DNA of 64,000 nt from JAXDJH01 sp034663635. GTDB lineage: Bacteria; Actinomycetota; CADDZG01; WHSQ01. The notes beneath the pieces were generated by a model. It was not told the DNA's origin. It was given only the letters and a program-made list of their open reading frames with translations, and ran no database searches. The first letter of the stretch is position 1. Each line of letters starts with the position of its first letter. Made by a program: the position numbers and the translations under genes. This document shows positions 17,245 through 25,180 of this stretch, in pieces. The DNA lies in NCBI GenBank assembly GCA_034663635.1, contig JAXDJH010000017.1, positions 98,819-162,818 of the forward strand. The letters run 5' to 3'.

Positions 17245-18298
17245 CGGGAACGATCCTCTTTATCGAGTTTCCTTCGAGGAAGTAGAGCCATCCCCCCGGA
17301 CCTTTCGACACGTCGACGACTCCGCCGCCCGTGTGGATGATCCGGTCATCGGTGACCGCAGTTCCTGCATCGTTCAGAACGAACCGGTGCAGGTGCCCGT
17401 CGTAGTCGCCCATGTACAGATCGCCGGAAAGCGACTTCAACTTGCCGAAGTACCACCACAAGTCGGTCGGGACGATGGTTGGAGTCCATCGCTTCAACGG
17501 GGGGGTTGGATTGTCGCCCAGTCCGGCCGTGCCGCAATGGTCGGGATCGTAATTGGCGCCCCATCCGTAGTTGTTCCCCGGTTCGATCAGGTTGAGTTCG
17601 TCGTCGCACCCCGGCCCGTTCTCCGATTCGTAAAGCTTGCCGGTGCGCGGATTCTGCGCTAGTCCGAACGGATTGCGGTGCCCGTAACTCCACACGGGGT
17701 TCGGGTCGCCCGGCGATGAGAATGGGTTGTCGGCCGGGACCGACCCGTCTGCATTGAGCCGAAGGATCTTTCCGGATCGGTTGTTCTTGTTTTGAGCGAG
17801 GCCGGCGTCATGGTTCTCTCCCGTGCCGACGAACAACTTGTTTCCCATGAATTCGATCTGACCGCCGTTGTGATAGCCGCCCCCCGCCGGAACTCCCGAC
17901 ATGATCTTCTTCGGGCTCTTGCACTTGTTGTCGCGAACCGTAAAACGCGTGATCTTCATGACTTCGGGAGAGGCATTCGTGTACATGACATAGAGCCGAT
18001 GATTCGACTTGAACCTGGGATGCAACGCGATGCCAAGGGCGCCTTGCTCTCCGTCGTTCGCTACGGGCAAAGTTGCGCAAGGTGCTCCGAGCAAACGCTT
18101 CCCGATCAAGACCCGGATGTTTCCCGTGTTCTTCTCTGTAACGAAGACCTTGTTGGTGCCTGGCACCCACGCCATGTCGATCGGGAAGTCGAGTCCCGAC
18201 TGATAAGTCTCGATCTGGGTTCCTTTGGGCACCGCGCGAGAGGCGGTCGGGAGCAGGGCGAGCGCAACACATGCCACGGCTATTACCGATCTCCTCAT
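17234..18298 (-). CDS. Secreted PQQ-dependent sugar (glucose/sorbosone-type) dehydrogenase
   Basis: 354 aa with a signal peptide (MRRSVIAVACVALALLPTASRA). The body is a six-bladed GSDH beta-propeller: FPIDMAWVPGTNKVFVTEKNTGNIRVL, QGALGIALHPRFKSN, GGYHNGGQIEFMGNKLFVGTGENHD, GHRNPFGLAQNPRTGKLYESENGP. These match the Gly-His-rich loops that bind PQQ and calcium in soluble glucose dehydrogenase and Asd/YliI proteins. It should oxidise an aldose outside the membrane. It converges on the sensor kinase with an 11-bp overlap. Confidence 0.87.
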   Translation of the reverse strand: MRRSVIAVACVALALLPTASRAVPKGTQIETYQSGLDFPIDMAWVPGTNKVFVTEKNTGNIRVLIGKRLLGAPCATLPVANDGEQGALGIALHPRFKSNHRLYVMYTNASPEVMKITRFTVRDNKCKSPKKIMSGVPAGGGYHNGGQIEFMGNKLFVGTGENHDAGLAQNKNNRSGKILRLNADGSVPADNPFSSPGDPNPVWSYGHRNPFGLAQNPRTGKLYESENGPGCDDELNLIEPGNNYGWGANYDPDHCGTAGLGDNPTPPLKRWTPTIVPTDLWWYFGKLKSLSGDLYMGDYDGHLHRFVLNDAGTAVTDDRIIHTGGGVVDVSKGPGGWLYFLEGNSIKRIVPAKR

Positions 18299-18372
18299 CC
18301 GGGAAGTTTGGCATCAGTCGAGGGATCGGTCGGCCATCGGGTCGCCACGCCCGGCTGGCTATCATCGATAGT

Positions 18373-18461
18373 GGAGGCGTGCCCGAGTGGCCGAAGGGAG
18401 CGCACTGCTAATGCGTTAAGGGGGGAAACCTCCTTCTGGGGTTCAAATCCCCACGCCTCCG
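18373..18461 (+). tRNA. tRNA-Ser(GCU)
   Basis: 89-nt class II tRNA. The acceptor stem GGAGGCG/CGCCTCC, a long variable arm (GGGGGAAACCTCC), a T arm with GTTCAAATC and the anticodon GCT in the loop CTGCTAA are all readable. CCA is not encoded; the discriminator base is G. Confidence 0.95.
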
Positions 18462-18504
18462 CTGAGCCGGTGAAAGAGCGTCCCTTAAGCTGTGCCGGCA
18501 ACTT

Positions 18505-18581
18505 GCGCCCGTAGCTCAGTGGATTAGAGCGTCCGGCTACGGACCGGAAGGTCGGGGGTTCGAATCCCTCCGGGCGTACCA
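18505..18581 (+). tRNA. tRNA-Arg(ACG)
   Basis: 77 nt with encoded CCA. The D arm is TAGCTCAGTGGATTAGAGC, the anticodon loop CTACGGA gives ACG (A34 being the substrate of TadA, encoded just downstream), and the T arm contains GGTTCGAATCC. The first acceptor pair is a G-U wobble. Confidence 0.95.
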
Positions 18582-18637
18582 ACTGTCTTTAATCTAGGCC
18601 TAGAGCTCGATCCCCTAACCGGAGGTCTCGAATAGTC

Positions 18638-19315
18638 GTGGTCTTCCGCCGCATCGCCGAGCAAAGGCAGCGCGTGATCCTCGGTCGAGCCGACGACCAC
18701 CTCGACGAGGACGAGGAGGTCCTCCACTGGATCCGGGCGAGCAAGGTCAACGGACGAGGCGACGGATTCCTCTTTCTCACTCCGAAAAGGGTCATCGTCA
18801 ACCTGAGCGGGCGCGAGGACGATCGCTCTTTCACTTGGTCGGAATTGCAGGCCTGGGGCATCGCTGCGGACGTTCGAGGCGGGCCGGTCATCGCGCTGGA
18901 GACCGAGGATGGCCATTCCCTCGTCCAGATGAGAGCCCAGACCGACGCGATGGCGCGAGAAGTGGCGACATTCATCGAGAAGTTCGCAGGTCTCGCCCCG
19001 ATGTCTCGTGACCTGGTGAACGCCGACCCCGAGATCGGAGAGTTCAAGCCGCACACCACCGTCGACGTGAAGCCCCACAAACTCACGATCGGAGACCAAG
19101 CGCGCCGGGTGATCGTCACGATCCTGGGGGCCGCGATGATGATCTTCGCGATCCTGATCATCCCGTTGCCGGGCCCTTGGTCACTCCTGATAACGATCGG
19201 TGGATTCGCGATACTCGCTACCGAATACGACTGGGCCAAGGACGCGCTCGATTGGCTCAAAGAGAAGTACGCGCAAGCGAAAGAAAAACTCCGATCCCGC
19301 CGAAAGAAGAGTTAA
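18638..19315 (+). CDS. PGPGW-type transmembrane protein (TIGR02611-like) with N-terminal PH-like domain
   Basis: 225 aa, GTG start with GGAGG 12 bases upstream. Residues 1-125 look like a bacterial PH-like or GRAM-type domain (DEEVLHWIRASKV, GFLFLTPKRVIVNLSG, SFTWSELQAWGI). Two helices near 148-190 contain the family motif IPLPGPWSLLITIGGFAILA. The tail is a basic amphipathic helix (DWLKEKYAQAKEKLRSRRKKS). The function is unknown. It is followed closely by tadA. Confidence 0.75.
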   Translation: MVFRRIAEQRQRVILGRADDHLDEDEEVLHWIRASKVNGRGDGFLFLTPKRVIVNLSGREDDRSFTWSELQAWGIAADVRGGPVIALETEDGHSLVQMRAQTDAMAREVATFIEKFAGLAPMSRDLVNADPEIGEFKPHTTVDVKPHKLTIGDQARRVIVTILGAAMMIFAILIIPLPGPWSLLITIGGFAILATEYDWAKDALDWLKEKYAQAKEKLRSRRKKS

Positions 19316-19325
19316 GCGACAGCAT

Positions 19326-19775
19326 TTGGATGACGAAGGGTTCATGCGTCTCGCGCTCGAGCAAGCTCGGGCGGCCTTGGCCCACGACGACGTTCCGGTA
19401 GGTGCAGTCGTCGTCCGGGCCGGAGAAGTCGTGGCCGCGACTCACAACGAGCGCGAGCTGCGCAAGGACCCCACCGCCCACGCCGAGATCCTGGCCTTGC
19501 GAGAGGCAACCGCCGCAACGGGCTCGTGGCGACTGGACGACGCCACGATCTACGTGACGCTCGAACCCTGTCCGATGTGCGCCGGCGCGCTGGTTCTCGG
19601 TCGGCTCCAGCGATTGGTCTACGGAGCCGCCGATCCTCGAGCGGGGGCCGCGCTGTCTCTCTACAACATCGTCGCCGACCCGCGTCTCAACCACTCGGTG
19701 GAGATCGCCACGGGCGTGCTCGCCGACGATTGCGCGCACGTTCTGCAGGAGTTCTTCGAAACCAGGAGGGCTTAG
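19326..19775 (+). CDS. tadA: tRNA-specific adenosine deaminase TadA
   Basis: 149 aa from a TTG start; upstream in-frame codons run into the previous gene and are not conserved-looking. Zinc and catalytic residues are His52 and Glu54 (TAHAEI) and Cys82/Cys85 (PCPMC). TadA converts A34 of tRNA-Arg(ACG) to inosine so that CGU/CGC/CGA can be read; that tRNA is encoded 750 bp upstream. The neighbours (tRNA-Ser, SRP RNA, dnaX) match the order around yaaJ in Bacillus. Confidence 0.94.
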   Translation: MDDEGFMRLALEQARAALAHDDVPVGAVVVRAGEVVAATHNERELRKDPTAHAEILALREATAATGSWRLDDATIYVTLEPCPMCAGALVLGRLQRLVYGAADPRAGAALSLYNIVADPRLNHSVEIATGVLADDCAHVLQEFFETRRA

Positions 19776-19806
19776 CCCCTTCCCTATACTTCGGTTGCAG
19801 CGCTTT

Positions 19807-19894
19807 GGTGGGGTACCGAAGCGGCCGAACGGGCTCGCCTCGAAAGCGAGTGAGGGACCTCCCTCCGTGGGTTCAAATCCCACCCCCACCGCCA
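19807..19894 (+). tRNA. tRNA-Ser(CGA)
   Basis: 88-nt class II tRNA with encoded CCA. The acceptor is GGTGGGG/CCCCACC, the anticodon stem-loop CTCGC-CTCGAAA-GCGAG gives CGA, the variable arm is long and the T arm is GTGGG-TTCAAAT-CCCAC. All stems are intact. Confidence 0.95.
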
Positions 19895-19904
19895 GATAAA
19901 ACGC

Positions 19905-19994
19905 ATCGATTGCCCTAGCGGCACGAACGGGCTCGCCTCGAAAGGGACTGAGGGCCTCCCTCCGCAGCTTCAAATTCCACCCTCACCCGCCAGA
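19905..19994 (+). pseudogene. Decayed tandem copy of tRNA-Ser(CGA)
   Basis: Shifted by 98 bp from the intact tRNA-Ser(CGA), this stretch keeps long identical blocks (CGAACGGGCTCGCCTCGAAAG, TGAGGG, CCTCCCTCCG, TTCAAAT, GCCAGATAA). The acceptor stem has no partner at its 5' end, the anticodon stem is CTCGC/GGGAC and the T stem is broken. It is a tandem duplicate that can no longer fold. Confidence 0.85.
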
Positions 19995-20007
19995 TAACCT
20001 CCCTCAC

Positions 20008-20095
20008 GGAGACGTGCGTGAGCGGCCGAAACGGCACGACTGGAAATCGTGTGATCCGAAAGGGTCCAAGGGTTCAAATCCCTTCGTCTCCGCCA
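20008..20095 (+). tRNA. tRNA-Ser(GGA)
   Basis: 88-nt class II tRNA with encoded CCA. The acceptor is GGAGACG/CGTCTCC, the anticodon stem-loop CACGA-CTGGAAA-TCGTG gives GGA, the variable arm is long and the T arm is intact. It is the third serine tRNA in 1.7 kb. Confidence 0.95.
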
Positions 20096-20102
20096 CCAAG
20101 CA

Positions 20103-20153
20103 GCAAATTCTCCAGAACGACTGGGCTGGGCCCCGTAGGTCTGGAGGATTTGC
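20103..20153. terminator. Imperfect 14-bp inverted repeat after the tRNA cluster
   Basis: GCAAATTCTCCAGA pairs with TCTGGAGGATTTGC, with one wobble position. The loop itself can form GGGC/GCCC-type pairs. It starts 8 bp past the CCA of tRNA-Ser(GGA) and just before the SRP RNA promoter, so it probably ends the tRNA transcript. Confidence 0.5.
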
Positions 20154-20180
20154 GGTCTGCCGCGCGTCTATTCTTGGGGT

Positions 20181-20455
20181 GGCCGTGCTGGATGGGGGGC
20201 TCGGGGTCCCCTGTACCGGAAACCCCCGTATGCCGGATCGATCGCTCGTCTGCGGCCCTCCTGGGATCGGGCAGCCCCCGGTGAGCAGCGTTGATGGTCA
20301 GGTCCCGCGCGACTCGGAGCCGTGAACCCGGTCAGGCCCGGAAGGGAGCAGCCGTAAGCGGTGTACCGAAGGTGCCGCGGGAGTGCCGGGCCGGAGCCAG
20401 CTGCCGGGAAAGCGCCGACCACTTGAGGGTCAAAGCGAGCCGCACGGCCATTTTT
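20181..20455 (+). ncRNA. ffs: Signal recognition particle RNA, large (Alu-domain) type
   Basis: The conserved domain IV apical region is unmistakable (GTCAGGCCCGGAAGGGAGCAGC at 20331-20352, read in two halves). The ends pair perfectly, GGCCGTGC at 20181 with GCACGGCC at 20442, and a T-run follows. The 5' part (GTGCTGGATGGGGGG, CCCTGTACCGGAAACCCCC) aligns by eye with the Alu domain of Bacillus scRNA (GTGCTAGGCGGGGAGG, CCCTGTACC), and TGCCGGGCCGGAGCCAGCTGC matches its 3' strand. The total is about 275 nt, against about 100 nt for the usual actinobacterial 4.5S-like RNA. A possible -10 is TATTCT at 20169-20174. Confidence 0.88.
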
Positions 20456-20509
20456 CGCGCTCTGCGGTGAGAGAGGGGACCGTCGCAGCCGGAAACTAGG
20501 ATGCGGTGG

Positions 20510-22330
20510 ATGGCTCACGTTTCTCTTTATCGCAAGTATCGATCGCAGACTTTTTCGGAGATCCTCGGGCAGGAACACGTTTCCACCACGCTCGCCAACG
20601 CGATCTCCGAAGACCGTGTCGCACATGCCTATCTGTTCACCGGCCCCCGCGGAACGGGCAAGACGTCGATGGCGCGGATCCTCGCCAAGGCTCTGAACTG
20701 CGTTAAGGGCCCGACGCCGGAGCCGTGCGGCGTTTGCGACTCGTGCGTCGCTATCACCGAGGGCTCGTCGCTCGATGTCTTCGAGATGGATGCCGCTTCA
20801 CACTCCGGCGTCGACGACACACGCGAGATCCTCGCCGGCGTTCCGCTCGCGACGGCGGGCGGTCGCAAGAAGGTCTACGTGATCGACGAGGTTCACATGC
20901 TGACGTCGCAATCGTTCAACGCGCTCCTGAAAACCCTCGAAGAGCCGCCATCGCACGTCGTCTTCGTGCTCGCAACGACGGAGGCGCACAAGGTTCTCCC
21001 GACGATCATTTCTCGGACCCAAAGATTCGATTTCCGTCGGATCCCCGCCGAGATTCTCGAGCAACACGTGTCGCAGATCGCGAAGCTCGAAGAGATCGAC
21101 ATCGATCAAGAAGCCCTTGCTCTTGTCGCGCGGCACGCCGAGGGAAGCGCGCGCGATGCGCTATCGACGCTCGATCAACTCTCGAGCTTCGGCACCAAGA
21201 TCACGATGGCCGAAGCCGAATCGCTTCTCGGTCGCCGGCATGAAGACGCTTTCTTCGAGACGTTCGATGCGATCGCAGGTGGGGACATCGGCGCGATCTT
21301 CGTGTCGACCCAGGGATTCGTCGCGCGCGGCGCCGACATGCGACAGCTCGCGTTCGATGCCCTCGAACACGCTCGAACTCTTCTGCTATTGAAGGCAGCG
21401 CCTGATGCCGAAGGTCTGCTCGACGTCGCCGAGAACGACAAGCCCCGTCTTCTTGCCCAGGCTGAGGCGTTCTCCGGAACCACGCTTCTCCGGACGCTCG
21501 ACCTCATCGGCAAGGCGATCATCGAGATGCGCAACGCGCCTAACCACCGGCTCCTGCTGGAAGTGGCCCTTGTGCGAGCCGCCGCCCCGGACACCGATCC
21601 CTCCGCCTCTGGCCTCCTGGGTCGCCTAGAACGACTAGAACGCCGAATAGGTATCGACGGCGCGGCCCCGGTGCCGGCTGCCATCGACCCTCCGGCCGTC
21701 GTCTCCGGGTCAGACACAAAGAGCGTGTCTGACTCCTCGACAAGGCGTCCTCCGGCTTCGAAGGCCCCGGCACTTCCAAGTACGAAGAAGAAGGTCCCGG
21801 CCGCTCCACGAGCGAAGGGCGTGGCCGAATCCGGAGGGCGCATCGCTGAGGAGTCAGACGCGGGTTTTGCGTCTGACCCGGAAGCTGCGACCGGAGGATC
21901 GGTTACGTCCGCAGCGGGATCGGGTGGGGGGAGTGTTTCGATCAGTTTGTTTCGGGATTCTTGGGATGCGGTTATCAAGGAAGCGTCTCGGGCCAGCAAG
22001 AGAGTGGGGGCTTACCTCAATTCGTCGCGGCCGGTGAGTCTCGATGGCGACGTGCTTGTGGTCGAGGCGCAGTCGGACTTCCATGCCAAGTCGTTGGGTG
22101 ACGTGAGTAATAGAGAGATGGTCGCCGCCGCTGTGTTTGCGGCTCTCGGCGTGCAACCGCAGCTTTCGTTCGTCGAACGAGGGAAACAGAACGCGCCTGA
22201 GCCAGAGGTCATAGAAGATGCTGAAGTGCTTGAGGATTCGGCTCAGATCGAAGATGCCGCCGACCCGCTCGAGATGCTGAAGAAGGGCCTCGGTGCTGAG
22301 GTCGTCGAGGAGAGGAAGGCTGGCGGATGA
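20510..22330 (+). CDS. dnaX: DNA polymerase III subunit gamma/tau
   Basis: 606 aa from ATG 20510 (MAHVSLYRKYR, the usual DnaX opening); the ATG at 20501 would add three residues. Walker A is GPRGTGKTS at residues 45-53, followed by the four-Cys zinc module ending CGVCDSC, Walker B VYVIDEVHML and sensor motifs. It is the clamp-loader ATPase. After residue 375 comes a Ser/Pro/Ala-rich linker (about 385-475) containing two palindromic DNA elements, then a C-terminal tau-like domain with an acidic end. It overlaps ybaB by 4 bp. Confidence 0.96.
   Translation: MAHVSLYRKYRSQTFSEILGQEHVSTTLANAISEDRVAHAYLFTGPRGTGKTSMARILAKALNCVKGPTPEPCGVCDSCVAITEGSSLDVFEMDAASHSGVDDTREILAGVPLATAGGRKKVYVIDEVHMLTSQSFNALLKTLEEPPSHVVFVLATTEAHKVLPTIISRTQRFDFRRIPAEILEQHVSQIAKLEEIDIDQEALALVARHAEGSARDALSTLDQLSSFGTKITMAEAESLLGRRHEDAFFETFDAIAGGDIGAIFVSTQGFVARGADMRQLAFDALEHARTLLLLKAAPDAEGLLDVAENDKPRLLAQAEAFSGTTLLRTLDLIGKAIIEMRNAPNHRLLLEVALVRAAAPDTDPSASGLLGRLERLERRIGIDGAAPVPAAIDPPAVVSGSDTKSVSDSSTRRPPASKAPALPSTKKKVPAAPRAKGVAESGGRIAEESDAGFASDPEAATGGSVTSAAGSGGGSVSISLFRDSWDAVIKEASRASKRVGAYLNSSRPVSLDGDVLVVEAQSDFHAKSLGDVSNREMVAAAVFAALGVQPQLSFVERGKQNAPEPEVIEDAEVLEDSAQIEDAADPLEMLKKGLGAEVVEERKAGG
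21709..21733. repeat. Palindromic element A inside dnaX
   Basis: GTCAGACAC-AAAGAGC-GTGTCTGAC: 9-bp perfect arms with a 7-nt loop, extended by a G-T and a G-C pair. It is in frame within the variable linker of DnaX and encodes SDTKSVSD. Confidence 0.8.
21853..21877. repeat. Palindromic element B inside dnaX, inverted relative to element A
   Basis: GTCAGACGC-GGGTTTT-GCGTCTGAC: again 9-bp perfect arms and a 7-nt loop. Its reverse complement with flanks (CCGGGTCAGACGC...GTCTGACTCCTC) matches element A with its flanks, so the two are inverted copies 144 bp apart. It encodes SDAGFASD. Confidence 0.8.
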
Positions 22331-22656
22331 AAGACATGCAACGGATGATGCGTGAGGCCCAGAAGATGGCGGCCGAGATGCAGAAAGTTCAAGATGAGCT
22401 CGCCGAGCTCGAGGTCGAAGGCTCCGCAGGCGGAGGCGCCGTGAAGGTCAAGGCCACTGGCGATCAACGGGTTCTCTCGGTGACGCTCGATCCGGATCTC
22501 CTCTCGGATGTCGACGCGGACGACGTCGAGATGATCGGCGACACGATCACTGCAGCCGTTAACGATGCCCTGAACAAAGGTAGAGACGCGCAAGCCGAAG
22601 CCATGGGTCCGCTCGCCGGCGGGCTCGGCGGCATGGGGCTCCCGGGCCTCGGCTGA
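22327..22656 (+). CDS. ybaB: YbaB/EbfC-family nucleoid-associated protein
   Basis: 109 aa, start overlapping the dnaX stop (ATGA). The N-terminal helix is Met/Gln/Lys-rich (MQRMMREAQKMAAEMQKVQDEL), followed by the strand pair VEGSAGGGAVKVKATGDQRVLSVTLDPDLL and a C-terminal helix with a Gly/Met tail. Family members are dimeric DNA-binding proteins. The dnaX-ybaB-recR order is conserved across many bacteria and suggests a role in replication or repair. Confidence 0.93.
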   Translation: MKDMQRMMREAQKMAAEMQKVQDELAELEVEGSAGGGAVKVKATGDQRVLSVTLDPDLLSDVDADDVEMIGDTITAAVNDALNKGRDAQAEAMGPLAGGLGGMGLPGLG

Positions 22657-22669
22657 GGTTCCGCACCAC

Positions 22670-23293
22670 ATGTTCGCAGGACCCATCCAAGATCTGATCG
22701 ACGAGCTGGCGCGGCTGCCGGGCATCGGACCCAAGAGCGCACAACGCGTCGCTATCTATCTGCTGAAGTCCCCGCCGGCGGAAGCGAAGCGATTGGCCGA
22801 GGCGATCGTTGACGCGAAAGAGAAGGTGCGGCTCTGCAAGATCTGTTTCAACTTCTCCGACTCTGAGCTGTGCGGTTATTGCAGCGACACAACCCGCGAC
22901 CCGACCATCATCTGCGTCGTCCAAGAAGCGCCCGACATTGTTGCGATCGAGAGGACCCGCGAATACCGCGGGATGTATCACGTGCTTCAAGGCGCGGTTC
23001 ATCCGCTCGAGGGGGTTCGCATCGAGGACCTGAGGGTGGGCGAGCTTCTCGATCGGATCCGAGGTTTGGGGGTGGGTGCCGACCCTGAGCGCCCCGTATC
23101 AGAGGTGATCCTCGCCACCAATCCCAATGTCGAGGGGGAGGCCACGGCGATGGAGATCGTGAGGCTCATCGGCCCCCTGGGGGTCCGTGTCACCCGCCTG
23201 GCCAGCGGACTCCCGATCGGTGGGGACCTCGAGTTCGCCGATGAAGTGACCCTTGGGCGAGCCCTGGAGGGCCGTCGCACCCTCGGCCCCTGA
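22670..23293 (+). CDS. recR: Recombination mediator protein RecR
   Basis: 207 aa. The N-terminal helix-hairpin-helix is ELARLPGIGPKSAQRVAIYLL, the zinc finger is CKICFNFSDSELCGYC (residues 57-72), and the Toprim domain has ICVVQEAPDIVAIERT and GVGADPERPVSEVILATNP. RecR works with RecF and RecO to load RecA on gapped DNA. It follows ybaB by 13 bp in the same operon. Confidence 0.95.
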   Translation: MFAGPIQDLIDELARLPGIGPKSAQRVAIYLLKSPPAEAKRLAEAIVDAKEKVRLCKICFNFSDSELCGYCSDTTRDPTIICVVQEAPDIVAIERTREYRGMYHVLQGAVHPLEGVRIEDLRVGELLDRIRGLGVGADPERPVSEVILATNPNVEGEATAMEIVRLIGPLGVRVTRLASGLPIGGDLEFADEVTLGRALEGRRTLGP

Positions 23294-23403
23294 TCCCCCT
23301 GGCCTAAATCGGAGGTTAGAGGGAGGATTCGGACGGGTATCGGCGTAGTTGTTACGAAGAGTAGTCAGGCCGCATCTTTCTGTAGCGAGGCAAGGCGACG
23401 CCA

Positions 23404-25137
23404 ATGCAATACACCCAAGAGTCGTACCCGAGCGTCAGGCCCTTCAGGGCCCATGCCATCGCGGCAACGCTCGCCGTCGTCTGTCTTCCCGTAGCGGTCG
23501 TCTATGGGTTGCTCACGCTCACCGAGCCCGATCCCCCGATCCTCATCGTCGCCGCACTCGGCGTTTTCTTCGCCCTGGGCGCGATCGTCTCGGGCACCGC
23601 GTTGTGGTTGCGCCAGCCGCAGTCGACCTTCATCGGTTTCTCGGATCTCATGGTGTGGCGCTGGATGCAGCGACGTCGCGCAGAGAAGCAGCTCGTCGAG
23701 GGAGCGCGCCTCCTCGGTCTCGATCGAGCCGGGCATCCGGTCTCCGACGTTCGCATCGCTCCCGAGCGGCAGCTGCAGGTCCTCAAGGATCTAACCGCCG
23801 CGCTCGAGACGAAAGATCCCTACACGCACGGTCACTCGCAGCGCGTCGAACGTCACTGCTACCGCACCGCCGCGGCGATGGGATTGCCGGCGGCCGACAT
23901 CGAGGACGTTCGCAAAGCAGCAGCCCTGCACGACGTCGGCAAGATCCGCGTCCCCGATCGTGTCCTGCGCAAAGAAGGCCCGTTGTCCCCGGACGAACGA
24001 GGCATGATCCAGGAGCACAGCGTTGTGGGCGCATGGATGGTTTCGAGCGTCGGCAACGCAGATGTCATCTCGGGAGTTCGACACCACCATGAGAGCTGGG
24101 ACGGTTCGGGTTACCCAGATGGTTTGTCGGGAACGGACATCCCGTTGTTTGCGCGGATCATCGCGGTCGCCGATTGTTACGACGCGATCAACTCGACGCG
24201 ACCCTATCGAGCAAGCATGGGTCGTGATCATGCGGTCGAGGTTCTGAAGGCGGAATCCGGACGACAGTTCGATCCTCAGGTCGTTACTTATTTCCTGTCG
24301 GCCTTGCCGACGCGTCTCCCAATCGCGGCGGGGCTCTTGGCGGTTCTTGCGGGCCCCACCCGGCTCCTTCGTTCTCTGGTTTCGTGGTTCCGACGATTCG
24401 GAGCCGGAAGTCTCACTCCCGCCGTCGGTGCAGCCGGAGCGGCAGTTGTTCTCGGCGCGTCGATCTTCACTCCCAGCATCCCGGGCGGCCAAGTCGACAG
24501 GCGCGTCGAGGTTGCGCTGGCTCAGGATTCGTCGACCAGGCCGGTTCGGATGCCGGGTTCGAGGAAGCACCTGCCGAAGCCTGTGATCCAGCGCAAGCAG
24601 ACGGCCGATCGCCGTGTCCTCGTCGCATCGGCTCCCACCGATCAGGTTCTTGGCAAGAGGATCGACCGAGCGATCGCCGAGCCTGCCCCTTCGGGACAAC
24701 CGGTCGCGGGCGACCACTCCAACCCGACGTCTGGCGGCGGGCACCATGAGCCAACGCCCGACCCAGACCGGCCGGACGAAGGCCCCACCGTTCAGCCCAC
24801 ACCCGACCCGGAGCCCTCTCCGGATCCGGGCTATGGCCAAGATCCAGACCCCCAGCCTTCTCCCGCAGGGCACGAGGATGAGGGCGACCACGGCGACGAT
24901 GGGGACGATCACGACAACGGCCACGAGCAGGATGGCAACGACGACGGTCACCACGACGACGAGGGCTACGAGCACGACGATGAGGGCGAACAGCACGACG
25001 AGGGGGATGACGGCGATCACGGCGATTACTCGGGTGATGACGGCGGCGACGAGGACGGCGGAGGCGCATGCTCGCCCGGTCACGAGAAGGCGAACGGGAA
25101 CGGTCACGAGAAGAACGACCACGGCGGTTGTCACTAA
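23404..25137 (+). CDS. Membrane HD-GYP domain protein with acidic, His-rich C-terminal tail
   Basis: 577 aa. Two N-terminal helices (about 17-40 and 46-68) precede an HD-GYP domain: THGHSQRVERH, HD at ALHDVGK (about residue 178) and HHHESWDGSGYPDG. This predicts a c-di-GMP phosphodiesterase or related metal-dependent hydrolase in the cytoplasm. Another helix near 345-362 (VGAAGAAVVLGASIFTP) is followed by about 200 residues of Pro/Asp then Asp/His/Gly repeats (DDHDNGHEQDGNDDGHHDD), so the tail is probably outside the cell and able to bind divalent metals. The base pattern of the tail is low-complexity. Confidence 0.85.
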   Translation: MQYTQESYPSVRPFRAHAIAATLAVVCLPVAVVYGLLTLTEPDPPILIVAALGVFFALGAIVSGTALWLRQPQSTFIGFSDLMVWRWMQRRRAEKQLVEGARLLGLDRAGHPVSDVRIAPERQLQVLKDLTAALETKDPYTHGHSQRVERHCYRTAAAMGLPAADIEDVRKAAALHDVGKIRVPDRVLRKEGPLSPDERGMIQEHSVVGAWMVSSVGNADVISGVRHHHESWDGSGYPDGLSGTDIPLFARIIAVADCYDAINSTRPYRASMGRDHAVEVLKAESGRQFDPQVVTYFLSALPTRLPIAAGLLAVLAGPTRLLRSLVSWFRRFGAGSLTPAVGAAGAAVVLGASIFTPSIPGGQVDRRVEVALAQDSSTRPVRMPGSRKHLPKPVIQRKQTADRRVLVASAPTDQVLGKRIDRAIAEPAPSGQPVAGDHSNPTSGGGHHEPTPDPDRPDEGPTVQPTPDPEPSPDPGYGQDPDPQPSPAGHEDEGDHGDDGDDHDNGHEQDGNDDGHHDDEGYEHDDEGEQHDEGDDGDHGDYSGDDGGDEDGGGACSPGHEKANGNGHEKNDHGGCH

Positions 25138-25180
25138 CAGCTGCCGCTTTCTGCACTCACCTCCCAGTTAGTTTGTTTCC

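Noticed and set aside
19905..19994. Fourth functional serine tRNA
   Set aside because: The acceptor, anticodon and T stems are all broken; it was recorded as a pseudogene instead.
24860..25130. Tandem DNA repeat in the HD-GYP gene
   Set aside because: It is degenerate GAC/CAC/GGC codon use encoding an acidic tail, without a fixed repeat unit.
23791..25134. 447-aa minus-strand ORF rich in Val/Ile and Arg
   Set aside because: It is the antisense of the HD-GYP gene, whose Asp/His codons read as Val/Ile on the other strand; there are no motifs and no ribosome-binding site.
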